64,000 bases of DNA from Gracilariopsis chorda (lineage: Eukaryota > Rhodophyta > Florideophyceae > Gracilariales > Gracilariaceae), in assembly GCA_003194525.1 (NCBI GenBank), contig NBIV01000004.1:62001-126000 (forward strand). The letters run 5' to 3'. Position numbers and translations under genes: made by a program. Under the pieces are notes generated by a model. It was not told the DNA's origin and made no database searches. It saw only the letters and a list, made by a program, of their open reading frames with translations. This document shows positions 30,401-39,171 of this stretch, one piece after another. Numbering within the stretch: position 1 is the stretch's first letter; every line of letters begins with the position of its first letter.

Positions 30401-32162
30401 CGTCATTGGGAACCCCGCTCTTGGCGATTATATTGCGAAAGTACCTTACTTCGTGAAATGACACTCTTTCTCCCTTCCTCAAAATTCTTGATAGTGGATA
30501 CTGTGTGTTGCTTCTACCACCTGCGAAAGGTGAATGAAATGGTTCGAAGAAATCCATCGAATATAGATAGTATAGCGATTGGACAAGGACATAAAACCAG
30601 CCTTCATGACTATTCCCTCGCGCATATCCCACGCTAGACCTAAAGTCACCTTTGGCCCTCGATGCATGAGCCAGCAACTCTTGGTACATGTCCGTCCACA
30701 CTGCTGAGTCGTAAACCGGATGAGTTCGGGAGCTAGGATTCAATTTCTTTGTCAAACTGCATACGGATATGACAATTTTTGCAATCCATCGCAAAGCTTC
30801 CCCGCATTGATTATGTCGCACGGTTAATCTCTCCCTCAGAGCATCAGTCATGGTCAAGATAGTCTTTCTTATCTGATCTTTGAGATCGGTCTCGCTTACC
30901 AAAACAGATATGCCTTTCTTCAACACTCTGCGAGAAACGATTGAGTACGTAACCCTAAGCCATAGCACTAAATGACCGTTTTGAGCTGTTGCGGTCCCCA
31001 CAAACTCCAAACACTCATAAAGTGAGAAACAAGCGGCTGCAGTTTCGATGAAGTCTTCCTTGACGTCAAACCCAGCTCGCAACAGAGCAGAGGAACTTTG
31101 GTCATTCGTATCCGCGAGAAAACGACGGCGAAGAAAGTTACGCAGTTTGATATCATTCGGAGCAAGAAGAACCAGTACTCTCATCAACGAAACCGCCGGA
31201 TCATGGTACTTACGATCTGTCCAACAACTCAAAACTGGCTGCAACGCAACATTGATGATTGACTTCAAGGCTGTGCTGCTCACAACATTGACAGCATGGT
31301 CTTTGAGAAGCTGTGTGAGGGTTCGAAAACTAGTGACCTGAAGCTCTCGAGCCTCTCTGCGAGGAAGTGAATCCGCCAAAATCATCATTAAACAACAACG
31401 CTCGCATATGATGGAGTAGGAGTAATCACCACCGAGCATCTTGCTGGTTGATACGCCCCGCGTGCTCTGGGTTAATATGTCATAGGATGGGACTGGCTTG
31501 GCCAAGAGTTGAAACACATCAGATGCAATTGTAGTAACAACGCTGGATTTGTGATGTAAGGGACCTCGGCCGGTCAGCTGCTCGAAACAAGTATCAATCC
31601 AGGTTCGAATAAAGGCCGGCGTAAGCATGGCTCGGTTCTCATCGTCCTGAAGCAAATCTCTAACAAGTTGCCAGACCTGATCCGCAATTATACCACGCAG
31701 TGCTGGCTCTCTGAGCCAGTCGTGTGAAAACGCGAGGTACACTGGAGTAGTATGACGAATTACGCCTGACGGTCCGTGTCGCATGGCCTTGGTAATTGCT
31801 GAGCGAAGACATGTCATGTATTCAGGTTTTAGCGTCGCCACGCCAGACTTTGACACTGATTTCGAAGCCTTCGCATCTGTACATGCGTTATCGACTCCTA
31901 CAAGCAGAAAGCTGACAAGTTCAGCCCATCCAATAGGTACACTTTCTGAGGAGGCATCTTCTGGAGGGCCTTTCATCATCTCCAGCCTTGACGCGGCGCT
32001 GAGTGCATTAACTACTGACTTCTTAGCCAATAGTTCATTAATAGCAGTGACTGCTTTCAAGCGCTTGGTCTTGGTTCCGGTCGCTTTCTTACCACCGCCT
32101 GTACGTGAGGCTTCCCACAAAACATCAACATGAGATCTCAGGGATGCTAGGATTGTCTGCAT
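21474..32162 (-). CDS. ATM: ATM/Tel1-type PI3K-like protein kinase
   Basis: Giant nuclear kinase that senses DNA double-strand breaks through MRN and phosphorylates checkpoint proteins at SQ/TQ. One uninterrupted frame of 3,562 aa; human ATM is 3,056. The N-terminal ~2,300 residues are HEAT-like helical repeats. A basic KKRRAEESRTSRKKRR segment near residue 955, followed by an acidic Ser-rich stretch, looks like a nuclear signal on a loop. The FAT region is about 2,350-3,000 and the kinase about 3,170-3,470. LGLGDRHLSNILMD has the catalytic Asp and Asn, VHIDFGIAFEQGK the DFG. MPFRLTRDIVDGFGVAGVEG and VFRRCCEITLRVMR are ATM-specific rather than DNA-PKcs or ATR. The FATC ends FPGWSPWV. All core residues are intact. 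Confidence 0.95.
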   Translation of the reverse strand: MQTILASLRSHVDVLWEASRTGGGKKATGTKTKRLKAVTAINELLAKKSVVNALSAASRLEMMKGPPEDASSESVPIGWAELVSFLLVGVDNACTDAKASKSVSKSGVATLKPEYMTCLRSAITKAMRHGPSGVIRHTTPVYLAFSHDWLREPALRGIIADQVWQLVRDLLQDDENRAMLTPAFIRTWIDTCFEQLTGRGPLHHKSSVVTTIASDVFQLLAKPVPSYDILTQSTRGVSTSKMLGGDYSYSIICERCCLMMILADSLPRREARELQVTSFRTLTQLLKDHAVNVVSSTALKSIINVALQPVLSCWTDRKYHDPAVSLMRVLVLLAPNDIKLRNFLRRRFLADTNDQSSSALLRAGFDVKEDFIETAAACFSLYECLEFVGTATAQNGHLVLWLRVTYSIVSRRVLKKGISVLVSETDLKDQIRKTILTMTDALRERLTVRHNQCGEALRWIAKIVISVCSLTKKLNPSSRTHPVYDSAVWTDMYQELLAHASRAKGDFRSSVGYARGNSHEGWFYVLVQSLYYLYSMDFFEPFHSPFAGGRSNTQYPLSRILRKGERVSFHEVRYFRNIIAKSGVPNDAGSHLRHQLLDCFVEACELQNLHSDYPSERLLDASCAILGLSRGECLVKHDVVDKECMKQGREENEMDSLFYLHSFYGMSLDEKNISGHGAQRTKELSQQLFMWQDEPPRILAPLSRSRILESVLKQSGEGRTIEDVKNQRRHFAIDHATAESLERALLDKVKQSLRTPLRSTDYQDGEAPVVFPEDEIVNDSPSYDSEKDSFVSIAETVRGIKSIVLLGNYVLHALQFGSIVPVRTTSNQVMSTWDEIIAMVSVLLRKLSRTSADLFVTDSTLAETMVTVVVALMRHIQSESNVKSLSSMHSNFVDLAQSILDTILSCSTTLSEYVVHLIEKRTKRVVQRIEFCSSNTCPVDQFTSSFGKKRRAEESRTSRKKRRVSESPKVTVRTNRHDRFSDEDNPDQLVRRGKEQSMDDESISSDDSDEFLRNFRSQDAELGMTESEDNAAIGYGSVSIILNATNVLRTILLLVEEAAPDIFRIYEKGYDSIKNAGSCLNPDGYERSSLLSDLIDEGFLTVRECLWSILFTIRTYTSIILAGEDILSFGGLWREAEDISRRYVTLYTDSFEVQKRKQYPLPYKLEVARVAFLEYSRIFMLRCSDESISGRLRQQLSSSDGTLPRLITGILGFADHFRSAHAFRMPRAARASYLSFGITVMEVISKCYGALLDTQHFGPKLSSLYKFLHSTRSAILKFLTDPNGSVRVLAAHYIPRLMKFLHFSKIADMEVFAKLFLPDGSSCLDCTTHYSTKVSLDVAEATPRVRKQWDLDMNESKAERDIHESFIKIGSMSRGLTLIQSLVRTAVFQESLVAMFYVEMFQRVSQNPRLLTPAYYGLVRISAHRIYESPKRLFDAFSRIVLYKWLRCNEPVAALRTFPVALVLDSHHHEEGIRFDWMRDHQGLLLPFLLVHERVEHLPELELVSNFADDLGIDLTSLLTGNVSSFSLVYPMHFTEMMHQRAQKLWNAIDVHVEGKSMKLMHQKKSEVIESLLRSICTNFNMKKDLHHRMFNFETGLGFLRDTKGMTPPLYDPLVIALSINQLYSPNPRLFIISEVALEGSIFAEVRNERTGNVIADSFTDFLRECRRKNCNMLHILITILPLLVGVPLRQPSQNRLDGFFCLGVLWRMAGTNVLVKSVSERKLFYTLIARGFENPETVADAAWLLFDVLSKLMKLYEMHPDLSIPHEHNLSTNADIALYVPQLLSSQEQGLYELLSTVSPVIVNVVVMTESDVSEKHQDIACKALKKLLSECRKLRLGSVILANGPLPAHNSFRHLRKMYGAARRPIDAGSEQEPVNHTLATISRFRGMYRLRRLDTSPAVLLGYLQELNDALGDAVMRELSRAVRDEAWMRSSGSVHVTGTEIADVLSCVIDLVHRINRSDGMNRYAPYDKNHICTSSNLSIYSLGEDLRNAILQESAALLTKLGLLNLPPASITSMRTYYHAVPPRVERGRYEDVSSGIELSMFLLQDMLSSPSPVIAQNAFNTLKAILQSKDGRHIFSLNRERLQAISILRDSERAPDMLTKPGCTEVLVDPHYGDLVPLKDLPDVTDVELWSTKRNDYGNPQGLDIWVRTFCSVFASSCRSKAMQSLSRVCFSSYQASCSLMPYLFMDTICDFDTQHLSLISELLKEHVLNNCTTPKSLRRLFIHTLDVLCQIGLDVVFKDGVLPWFQKTDKTYTFPCYYVFEIPYDEAASVALNCGAHFSVLRFAQLYINQEEIQIEFSRSSKQDKGKQVSPEVGDVRERKLAAARAKVEPLVREAMDRISEPDGKTAFISNENLASFSATAAIYNQNWASALGALEAVNCSNSLPRELMTHGGSLQRVHQTGSEDNHPIDLNRELQKFQCFLRMGTLTVASDYWEALYRRLASAGFKKGEESEQRNINIVEQLNDLRFAAAWKLQHWESPKALSMKEVSRTSTLTRKVGFHEALYHVFHSFTTERYMDAFETMLQARNSLLLQMVEDTTAISTTKVSRTAAELSILEFLRTQSPGIDVSSSIAENPFLKLRESGRNEDSNDGNLTTANHSVLGALEGANSHDARKPGSYVSDTEILLRLLDTEITNDQVLAMPLINSVDSCILAEEVPAVLFRSLNKKSNNAFAAAASSVRILAKGGVGCWARAASCLGTAKTSLLDETTTTKKVAWKLQYSRLMWYAGHDARSRRKALDIVKDIITKELHGKLEEARSDERNEGEMLCEYINWLPGFSSDELLQLLRVEACCLAAKWSLDMKTREPMELFRIYLESGLAAAQQTSENQKLCARAHLAMASFANEQIRSIDVYRRSRTYEEMVQALQDMESKVERMREMKEERLSTKKSFKLSRSSRSTRSQMTSGTVSNKKLSRELDGLILYEQKKARMDRARLEKLDLAYRKWQLLACKHFAACLRAGTNQDLRAAFRLVAIWLDSGSMREPITAALTRQANEDSQNKGIDVPASKLLPLAPQLASRLNFSENIGPNLFQPALMNTITAMVSQFPAHCLWQILSLTNSTRSCATEEKYSAFYRGDKDKKDAAEEILNRLAQAHGSTVSQMRTVAEAYIAVSEIDSEQKDKPYLNLKGYRLMKLGELSHVPIPTIPLPICANDYWESLPHIHSFHQNARVCAGLSKPLSVVCIGSDGKTYPQLVKGRDDLRGDAVMEQMFMIVNKLLQRDAQAAERNLLIRTYRIIPLSPFSGIMQFVDNTEQLKDVLVERTGKKGSREARRSLHERYRPKDLRHSAVQKSCFKEYGHPTRRDVVKLRKYLKLAWPKFQPVFRHFFIEQWPDPTQWFQHQLNYSRSVAVMSIVGFILGLGDRHLSNILMDVRTAEVVHIDFGIAFEQGKLLATPEQMPFRLTRDIVDGFGVAGVEGVFRRCCEITLRVMRHHKDVLLTVIDVLLHDPMFTWALTPEEVLKEQGPRQGDSDDIFGENETSKSFPESAIDAVVRKVDRKVNGSRDAQRALYRVSEKLDGLEGTERLSVEAHVARLIDEARAFHVLSVVFPGWSPWV

Positions 32163-33396
32163 CGTTAAGGGCAGCGAACGTGCTTGTCATGGGTGAAGGC
32201 GTCCTTCTTTCAAGCGCAGCCAATACTGAAGTTGTTGCACCAAGGGATGATGTAGACACTATATGATATGACAGTGTATTGCGCCGTCTTCCTGTCTATC
32301 AAGCAATAGGATTAGCTGTAGATCTGAACAGTTTCCCCCCTCCTCAGCATATGATCACGCTTAGATAAATTGAGGGAACAAGCCTTTCGTTTGGATTCTG
32401 CCAACTGAGACAAGTTCGAGAGAAGGGGAATGAAACGCATGGGTTAATCGATTCCGCTCGTACCCTTGTATGGGATCACGGGATCACACAAACCAGGCGA
32501 TCATGTCCAACTGCAAAGCAGAATTGTGCCAACACGAGTACACGTACTAGTCGGATACACGTGCACCGTATGTAGATGAAGCAGTTCCTTTAATCTCGAA
32601 TGTGTTCCAAAGCTTACGCTCAAGAGGCGTACAAAGTTGTAAACTGCTTGGGGTGCGACAGTGACGAGTGTGCTACAAAGAAGTGTCCGGCCAGGCACTG
32701 ATGCGAGCGTGCCCAGCGATGCTTTAGTGAGCTTCCACATTTACCAACAGATTAGAGTTGCCGGGGTAAAGGGTTAATGGTACTGCTACGTACCGTTGGT
32801 ACCAAAGGTACTGTACCGTTTCGATAACTCTAAACAGCCTTTCGTAGCGTAGAACGGCCTCCAGACGAATCACCTCGGTATATGAGTGGCGTCCTGATGA
32901 GGTGTAAGGGTAGATAAGCTGCGTCCGCTGGCATGAAAGCTCTTGCATATGCATGTTCTTCGTTCAACGCAACCTTCAACCGAGGTAGGCAGCGTACTGA
33001 ACAGATCTGGGTATTACAGTCTTACAGTGACCCCTTGCCTTCCCAGCAGTGCTGGGAAGGCACCCGCACCGAATATGAAAGTCGCAGAAAAGGAGCACTG
33101 TCTGCGTCTGTTGGTTAGTCTCCGCCGTGGACACTCCGACCGCATAGATACCTCCGCGCATTGTGAAGACTTAGCCACAATCCGGTCATCACACCTACCT
33201 CTGCACCTTCGCAAAGCAATCAAGAGCATATGTATAGCTTCTTTCCCGCGCTTCAAAATACCCAGCGTGGCGCACTTTCCTTCTGATCTGCGGTAACGCT
33301 TATATGCTCATCGTAAGCCCTCGCTTTTCCCCGTACTGGCGCCCGCGGCGGAGATCTTGGACTTCCGGCCCTACTATCTGGGCTGGAAATTGAATT
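32163..33396. promoter_or_regulatory. divergent intergenic region, ATM and p24 genes
   Basis: About 1.2 kb. It holds GGTAAAGGGTTAATGGTAC (about 32764..32783), followed by palindromic GGTACC-rich sequence, and a perfect 11-bp-arm hairpin at 33037..33061. No gene is supported. Confidence 0.4.
33037..33061. repeat. perfect 11-bp inverted repeat, 3-nt loop
   Basis: GCCTTCCCAGC, AGT, GCTGGGAAGGC. A tight hairpin between the divergent ATM and p24 genes, 336 bp upstream of the p24 ATG. Confidence 0.7.
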
Positions 33397-34014
33397 ATGT
33401 TCCCATTCTTTGCATTCCTTCTGGTTTTAATCCTGACCAATGCCCCGGTTGTTCGAGCCTTTGGCATTCAAATTCCTCCGGGAGGAATGGAACACTGCTT
33501 CTTCAGAGAAGTGCATGTCAATGATCATGTTTACGTTCATTATGTCGCCAGGGAAACCATCAACATTAGCGTGAAAGATGGGAACGAACGCATTCTATAT
33601 CAGAAAAAATCTGTTGTTCAAGGGAGCTTCGATTTTGCAGCGCAGGAGGATGGTTCCTATCGAATATGCCTCTCCGTCGAACTCATGAGGAGAAAGCCAA
33701 CTATCGCAAAATTCCGTTTCCTTGTTGTTGATCCCTCGGTATTAGGTGACAAAGTTGCAACCTCTGGACAAGCCCATAAAGCCAATCACTTAAGCAATAA
33801 GGTCAAGTCGTTGTCAGACCAAGTGCTTTTCAGGACACATCTCTACTCAGACACGGCATATGAGACTGATGAAACATTGAAGAGTTCAGTAACACTAGCT
33901 GCCCGAATGGTTGCGTTAGAATGCGTAGCGGCTCTTCTGGCAGCAATAAGTCAAGTTTCCTACATCCGCAAAGTCTTGTTCGCAAGCCGCTCAAGACGGC
34001 AGCGCATGGTATGA
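33397..34014 (+). CDS. p24/TMED (emp24/gp25L) cargo receptor
   Basis: 205-aa type I membrane protein of the early secretory pathway, working in COPII/COPI vesicle cargo selection. A signal peptide covers about residues 1-21 (cleavage after VVRA). The lumenal GOLD domain has the two conserved Cys (MEHCFFREV and SYRICLSVE) that form its disulfide. A coiled-coil segment is followed by a membrane helix near residues 167-188 and a short cytosolic tail SYIRKVLFASRSRRQRMV. The tail is Arg-rich but lacks the usual FF and terminal KKxx signals, which is atypical. Intronless, ATG 33397. Confidence 0.9.
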   Translation: MFPFFAFLLVLILTNAPVVRAFGIQIPPGGMEHCFFREVHVNDHVYVHYVARETINISVKDGNERILYQKKSVVQGSFDFAAQEDGSYRICLSVELMRRKPTIAKFRFLVVDPSVLGDKVATSGQAHKANHLSNKVKSLSDQVLFRTHLYSDTAYETDETLKSSVTLAARMVALECVAALLAAISQVSYIRKVLFASRSRRQRMV

Positions 34015-34113
34015 AGGCTGATCACCATTTGGTGCCCCTATATGGACGACGTCTTTGACTCAAATCTCAGCGTTTCATGGTAGTGCGAGTGATCTTATTC
34101 GTCAATTGAAATC

Positions 34114-35208
34114 TCACGGGGTATACCTAGATGCCATTCTCGCACCGATATGGCTCTCGTCATCCCGGAGAAAGTCACCTTCAATGATGTCCGTCTTCGC
34201 GTTGTATCGCAACCGCAATGTAGACCCGGGTTGTCTCCCACAAGCTCGGCGGATATTGTCCAGCACGAAGTCAATGAAATTCAAACACGCAAATGGTTCC
34301 CAACACCCTCGCATCCGCCTTTCATTGAAGAACTCACGTGCCTCGCGATGTAATCTATGAGTCTCTAGTCGCTTTACAGCAAGCAACTCTCCATCGTCAC
34401 TCCGCAGGCCAAGTGCAATATGTCGCACCCCGGCGAGATAAGATTGTATCCAATACTTTGGGAAGCGATGTCTGTACATATTCCCCAGTTCCTTGTCACT
34501 GCGAACTTCGCGCATCGTCTTAAGTTCTAAGTAACTTCTTACAGGGTTGTCGACGTTCTTCGGATCTCCGGTGGTACAATCAATCTCCGCGCTCATGATA
34601 ATCCGGTGGTTCCCGAGCCGTAAGCGGGCGACGCTGCAGAACTCAGAGTTTGCGTTAACAAGCTCCTCCTCAGCACCTGTGCAAATGGCTTCAAACCTGT
34701 AGCCGTAGTACATGAATCGAAACGCATAGGGATTAGGCTTGTCTTCATCTATCTTCCTGATATCCAGGAAAACAGTGTTCCCAACCATAGCACAATCTAT
34801 TTCCCAGTCATTTCGTTTGTTATACGGCGTTCCACCAATCTTGTTAAGATTGTTGCGGAATGTCACTACATCGATTTCTTCCATTCTGTTATATCCATCA
34901 TGTTCCAAGGCTTCGACAATAGTGTCCACATTCGCCATTTCATCTGCTTTTGGCACAAAGCAATCCAGTTTATCACCTAGATTTGAGTTCAAGGCCGGTT
35001 CACGATATCTCTTGAGTTCGCGGCGATCTCCGTATTGAACTTTGCGATCTGCACCCCTCGAAAAGCATGCCACTTCTCGTGGCTCTGAGATATGAAGTTT
35101 AGTAGATCTCGAAGCATCAGACTCCATCCACCTTCTTACGTCTATACGAATTGCGCTTTTCCCGTGCGAATCAGGTATGCTTGGTTTACTCGCTGTAGAC
35201 CTCTCCAT
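34114..35208 (-). CDS. DXO: DXO/Rai1 decapping exoribonuclease
   Basis: 364 aa. Enzymes of this family remove incomplete, NAD or other non-canonical caps from RNA and then degrade it 5' to 3'. The metal-binding catalytic motifs are visible: EEELVNANSEF (motif with conserved Glu), IIMSAEIDCTTGD near residue 205 (ExD), and SYLELKTMREV near residue 226 (ExK). The RFPKYWIQSYLAGVRHIALG block matches the KLLKFWxQSFLxGVPxIxxG signature. RFMYYGYRFEAICTG is the segment that precedes the catalytic Glu. Start ATG 35208. Convergent with p24, 100 bp between stops. Its role in RNA 5'-end quality control is from the family. Confidence 0.92.
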   Translation of the reverse strand: MERSTASKPSIPDSHGKSAIRIDVRRWMESDASRSTKLHISEPREVACFSRGADRKVQYGDRRELKRYREPALNSNLGDKLDCFVPKADEMANVDTIVEALEHDGYNRMEEIDVVTFRNNLNKIGGTPYNKRNDWEIDCAMVGNTVFLDIRKIDEDKPNPYAFRFMYYGYRFEAICTGAEEELVNANSEFCSVARLRLGNHRIIMSAEIDCTTGDPKNVDNPVRSYLELKTMREVRSDKELGNMYRHRFPKYWIQSYLAGVRHIALGLRSDDGELLAVKRLETHRLHREAREFFNERRMRGCWEPFACLNFIDFVLDNIRRACGRQPGSTLRLRYNAKTDIIEGDFLRDDESHIGARMASRYTP

Positions 35209-35884
35209 GTTCTAGACTTCCTCCTTGTGATTAAGCTCAACAGATCCCAGTCCGAACAATCTACGGAAACCGATAAAGTAGTGGGAGAGCGAAAACTGTT
35301 TTGGCGGATTCCGCTGAGAGTGCAGAATAGCCCGTAAAATTTGCTCAGCCCACCCTAATAGTTCGCCACTTTCCTGGGGTGGACTGAAGCCTGAGACTGA
35401 CGTAGAACGAAATTCGTGGAGTATTACATGGGATTGACACGCATGGAGGTATTTGTGACTGATGATTACTGATTCTGAAACTGGAATAGAGTCAAGTGCG
35501 TGACAAAATCGAGGGTCGTGAGCTCCTCACGAATACCTTAGTACAAGGTTGATTCTTTCCTGGATGCACGAAGTTCTTTCTCGTATTCACTGAGCCCTTA
35601 ACAAACCCGCATCGGTATAGTAGAGCATAGGAACGAAGAACAACCACTGGTGACGAAGATGACTGTGCCCTTAGTAGTATCCATACTGAACAGAAATCCC
35701 GCGATGGTATATATTGCACACCAGCACAGGGAGAGGCTGAAACAAGATACGCAAGAATCGGCAAACGAGCAACTTTCATCCGAATGAAACACGTGGCTCA
35801 CGATTGAAGAAAACTTTCTTCAGGCTTGAACGTCTGCTCAAGGTTTTTCAAACCTGAAAAAACTCCCATTCTTCTCATACCCTT

Positions 35885-36076
35885 AGTTGCAACGGAGTAG
35901 ATATCTATGCACTTTAGTGCCCAGACTCGGTCCACATTGTCGTAACCGAAACGACTAGGCCACATGTCCGGTGTGAACTAATGACGGTCGCAGCTGGTAC
36001 ATTATATCATCCACCACACATAGTTGCAACAGAGTATCTATGCACTTAACTAGTGCCCAGACTGGGTCCACATGAT
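35885..36076. repeat. diverged direct repeat, about 55 bp, two copies
   Basis: Copies at 35885..35940 and 36022..36076 share AGTTGCAAC, GAGTA, TCTATGCACTT, AGTGCCCAGACT and GGTCCACAT, separated by small indels. Local duplication; function unknown. Confidence 0.6.
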
Positions 36077-37159
36077 CTACCGATAGTGCATCATTTTCGA
36101 TTGTTTTGCAATGTTCAATGGTTCGTCTCAACGGTAGGCACTCCGTTTGGAAGCAGAGACATAATTGCACAAAAGCCGCGCTTCTGTGGAGAAAAGGAAT
36201 GTTATGACCCTACTACGGTCTTGTGAATTGTTTTGGCAAGTGAAGCATGGACACGTCCGGTACAGCTCAGTCGATACCCTTCTTTGGAACAAAGAGATTC
36301 GGTGGTTTGGAAAGCACTAGTAGCGCTCAAAGATGCCCAATGATAGGCTATCACGGTCCTAGCTTGGCGTTCAACTAATGAATTGGAGCGTTTTCGTTCT
36401 TTCTAGGCCAGTGATTTGTCATCCTTGCGATGGGAACTTGTTTGTCCCCCGATACGCAATCTGTGGAGCTCACTTCCTGAAATTTGACTGTCTTGCGAGC
36501 GGCAGCCATCAAAAACGCTTTGGGAGTCTGTGCAGACGCTCCGGGCGCCACTCAGCCGTGATTCCACCCTGCGTGATGCATCTGCTCCGGGCATTTCTTC
36601 CGCTCCTGTGGATGCCATTCTTATTTCTGGATCAGCAACTCACTCCGTACATGTTATGCTTCAACCCCCACAATATATATCTGTGTCATATCAAAGGCGT
36701 TTGAATATCGTTTAGATAATTCATCGTCTTCTACCACACTACATACTCATCTTGTTGAGAACGGGGCAGCTTGGCGGATATATGTGAACACGAAAGCGAA
36801 ACTAGTAATTCACCGGCGTGTGCGCGCTGCCCCGACATGGAGGATGAAAGATCGATGGCTTGCTAGCTCTACACAGCGACAGCAACGCAGAGTATAGCGC
36901 AGGTGCCATGTATGCGGGCATCGTGGTGTGGGGGAATAGCCCTTTCCCGTGGTGTGGAAAAGCGTGCGCTGCGCAACCTAGGCTGCATGTGAAAACAGTA
37001 CCAGTATGTGAAAACCTTATCTCTAGTTTTGATGTTGTGCGTAGGTTTTGAAAAAGCGGTGGATGCCAAACGTCAATGCTGCTACGTAGCGCGAGGTCGG
37101 GATTGTTCAACGTGAGACAAGAGCGACTCCAGGAACTGTGGGGACACAATCAAACAGGT

Positions 37160-37248
37160 AGCGGTAACTGCTAACCCTTTTACCCTTATCCCTTACTAGA
37201 AGAGCACATTAGGCTAATGGTAAAGCGTTAAAGGGTTAGCGGTCCGCT
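37160..37248. repeat. inverted pair of the AAGGGTTAGC motif
   Basis: AGCGGTAACTGCTAACCCTTT (37160..37180) is complementary, with a 2-nt indel, to AAAGGGTTAGCGGTCCGCT (37230..37248). The 49-bp centre also contains a TACCCTTATCCCTTA stretch. It is the only place where two full motif copies face each other, like a tiny foldback element. Confidence 0.6.
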
Positions 37249-37431
37249 ATCCCTTAACTTCGTATACTGACAGATCATTCTCTGCATTCCAGCGGTTGAA
37301 TGTGTGTTTTGCCAACTGTTCAAGTCAGTATGTTCTGCCATATATCAATGGAATTCAACCAACGCAACCCCTATACTGTACCAGGGTAGTGAGTTCCTTG
37401 TTCCCTACGGTACGCAAGTTGGTAACTGGCC

Positions 37432-39171
37432 ATGGAGCGAAGCTCAAACTTTCCAGAAATTCTAGACCTGTCGCAAACGGTTGGTTTCGACGATGAGCAA
37501 CTCCGTGACGACTTTTTGCGGACATCCGAGAGAAACCGTGAGGGCAACATTCGCAAATACAAGTTCTTGAGCTGCCATGGCAACTTACCCGGTTCAGCTT
37601 TCCAACTCTTGCGACAAGATGAGGTTCCGACGATGCGAGATTTTCTCAACCTGTCCGTTTATTCTCTCAGAGACCTTTTGCCAATCAGGATTATCAGATA
37701 TCTCCGTGACGTGAGTAACCAGGATACATACCATGTCACGTATTCGGTACGTGAACGTTTCCCCAGAAGTGAGTTCGTATACGACAAATATGGCGCCAAT
37801 TGGAAGATGAATGATGTTCTCGACTACCTCGTCCTTGCCCACAAACCGGCAGATTCCTTATGGGAAATTGGATTGAAAGAAGCAGGAATAGGCACCTTGG
37901 TTCTACACCAAGTGCTGAGCGAACTCCTGAATATTTCCAAGATGGCGCTGGCCGCATCGTCACTTGTAAATCGAGAAAATGAGGATGATACAAGAAGCAA
38001 GCTTCGAAACGACAACAACGTATCCAAGTCGCTCGTGACTGCCCTTGTACTCACGAGGGTATTCTTAAAGGAACTGATACAAATGGCCTGCGCAGAAGAA
38101 CAAAGCCCTATTGTGCACCTTGTCTGCGGGTTCGTCCCAGGAGAGAACAGTATTATCAAGGCTGTGCCTATTGAGGGTACACTTCGGTTTGAGAGTGACA
38201 TCACGCCACCACCAGAGTGGCAAGTACTAGCTGACTTGGTGCCAAGTACGTTTCTTTCGACTGGGGTGCGAGTTATAGACCAGATATTCACAGTGGCAGT
38301 TGCGAAATGTTTAGAACTCGTGGACGAGCAAACAGAGTTTGATTTTGAAAGCATTCAGGATCTACATGATACGACTACGCTAAGCAAGAGCATGACCATG
38401 CAACATTTGGTTGGAGACGTTCCGAGAGTGCAAAATTTTCTCGACGATCTGGATGACGTCGAGCTTCTTGAAGTCACAGCAACCGCAGTGGACACAGATT
38501 GGCGAGAAGCTGAAGAGGTGCACTTGGCCTCGATCGGGCAGTGGGACAAAAAGTTAAGCACGGAGAGAATTGATGGCATAAAAGTGCGATCCTTTGAGAC
38601 AGGATTGATGGTGAAATCCAAGAACCCAGAAAGATACAAGCTGTACAACGAGGACCGTTCCCTCGCCATGGTGGTGGAGTTTGCGCATGATGGACTACGC
38701 ATTGTTCGACGTGGAACGTTGAAAGACCTAGTTAAGCGTTACATTCCCATCCTCGAAGCCAACTCAATGTGGGGCGGGGGTAAGTTTAAGGATAGCTGGG
38801 TAATGGTGTCGCGCGGTGACCCATCCGACGTCGCCAATGCGGTTTTCGCAGGGTGTTACGGCTCACGAGCCGCGGTCTGGTTGCTCGGAAAGCTCGCCTT
38901 TTCAAGTACCCGAGCAGACAGGGGTTCTCCTGAAGTTATCGCAGGCCGGGATACGAGTGGTATACAAATTCGAACAATGCTGGGCCATAATGTTGTACGG
39001 AACCTCATATTCTTAACAGACTATAGGCACGTGTATATGTTCTACCCAGGAACCTACGGACTCAAGCGACTGGTGCATCGGGGGGACTATTACGAATGCG
39101 TTGATACAGACATTCTTAGCACTCGATCGATGAAGATGTGCAAGCTCTACAGCGTCAAAGAGATGGTTTAA
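37432..39171 (+). CDS. unrecognised 579-aa protein
   Basis: Long intronless frame from ATG 37432. No family recognised. The composition is that of a soluble globular protein with acidic N-terminal and central regions and no signal peptide, membrane segment, zinc ligands or P-loop. Noticeable segments are FVYDKYGANWKMNDVLDYLV, HLVCGFVPGENSIIKAVPIE, a Trp/Gly-rich SMWGGGKFKDSWVMVSRGDP and RHVYMFYPGTYGLKRLVHRG near the end. The length and normal codon texture argue for a real gene. It sits 1.3 kb from the convergent TLDc gene and shares no functional link with neighbours. Confidence 0.75.
   Translation: MERSSNFPEILDLSQTVGFDDEQLRDDFLRTSERNREGNIRKYKFLSCHGNLPGSAFQLLRQDEVPTMRDFLNLSVYSLRDLLPIRIIRYLRDVSNQDTYHVTYSVRERFPRSEFVYDKYGANWKMNDVLDYLVLAHKPADSLWEIGLKEAGIGTLVLHQVLSELLNISKMALAASSLVNRENEDDTRSKLRNDNNVSKSLVTALVLTRVFLKELIQMACAEEQSPIVHLVCGFVPGENSIIKAVPIEGTLRFESDITPPPEWQVLADLVPSTFLSTGVRVIDQIFTVAVAKCLELVDEQTEFDFESIQDLHDTTTLSKSMTMQHLVGDVPRVQNFLDDLDDVELLEVTATAVDTDWREAEEVHLASIGQWDKKLSTERIDGIKVRSFETGLMVKSKNPERYKLYNEDRSLAMVVEFAHDGLRIVRRGTLKDLVKRYIPILEANSMWGGGKFKDSWVMVSRGDPSDVANAVFAGCYGSRAAVWLLGKLAFSSTRADRGSPEVIAGRDTSGIQIRTMLGHNVVRNLIFLTDYRHVYMFYPGTYGLKRLVHRGDYYECVDTDILSTRSMKMCKLYSVKEMV

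Larger units (their letters stand above)
35209..37431. other. long intergenic region with small repeats
   Basis: 2.2 kb upstream of both neighbours. It holds a diverged tandem repeat of about 55 bp (35885..35940 and 36022..36076) and the palindromic motif element 37160..37248. No gene is supported; open frames here lack recognisable features. Confidence 0.4.
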
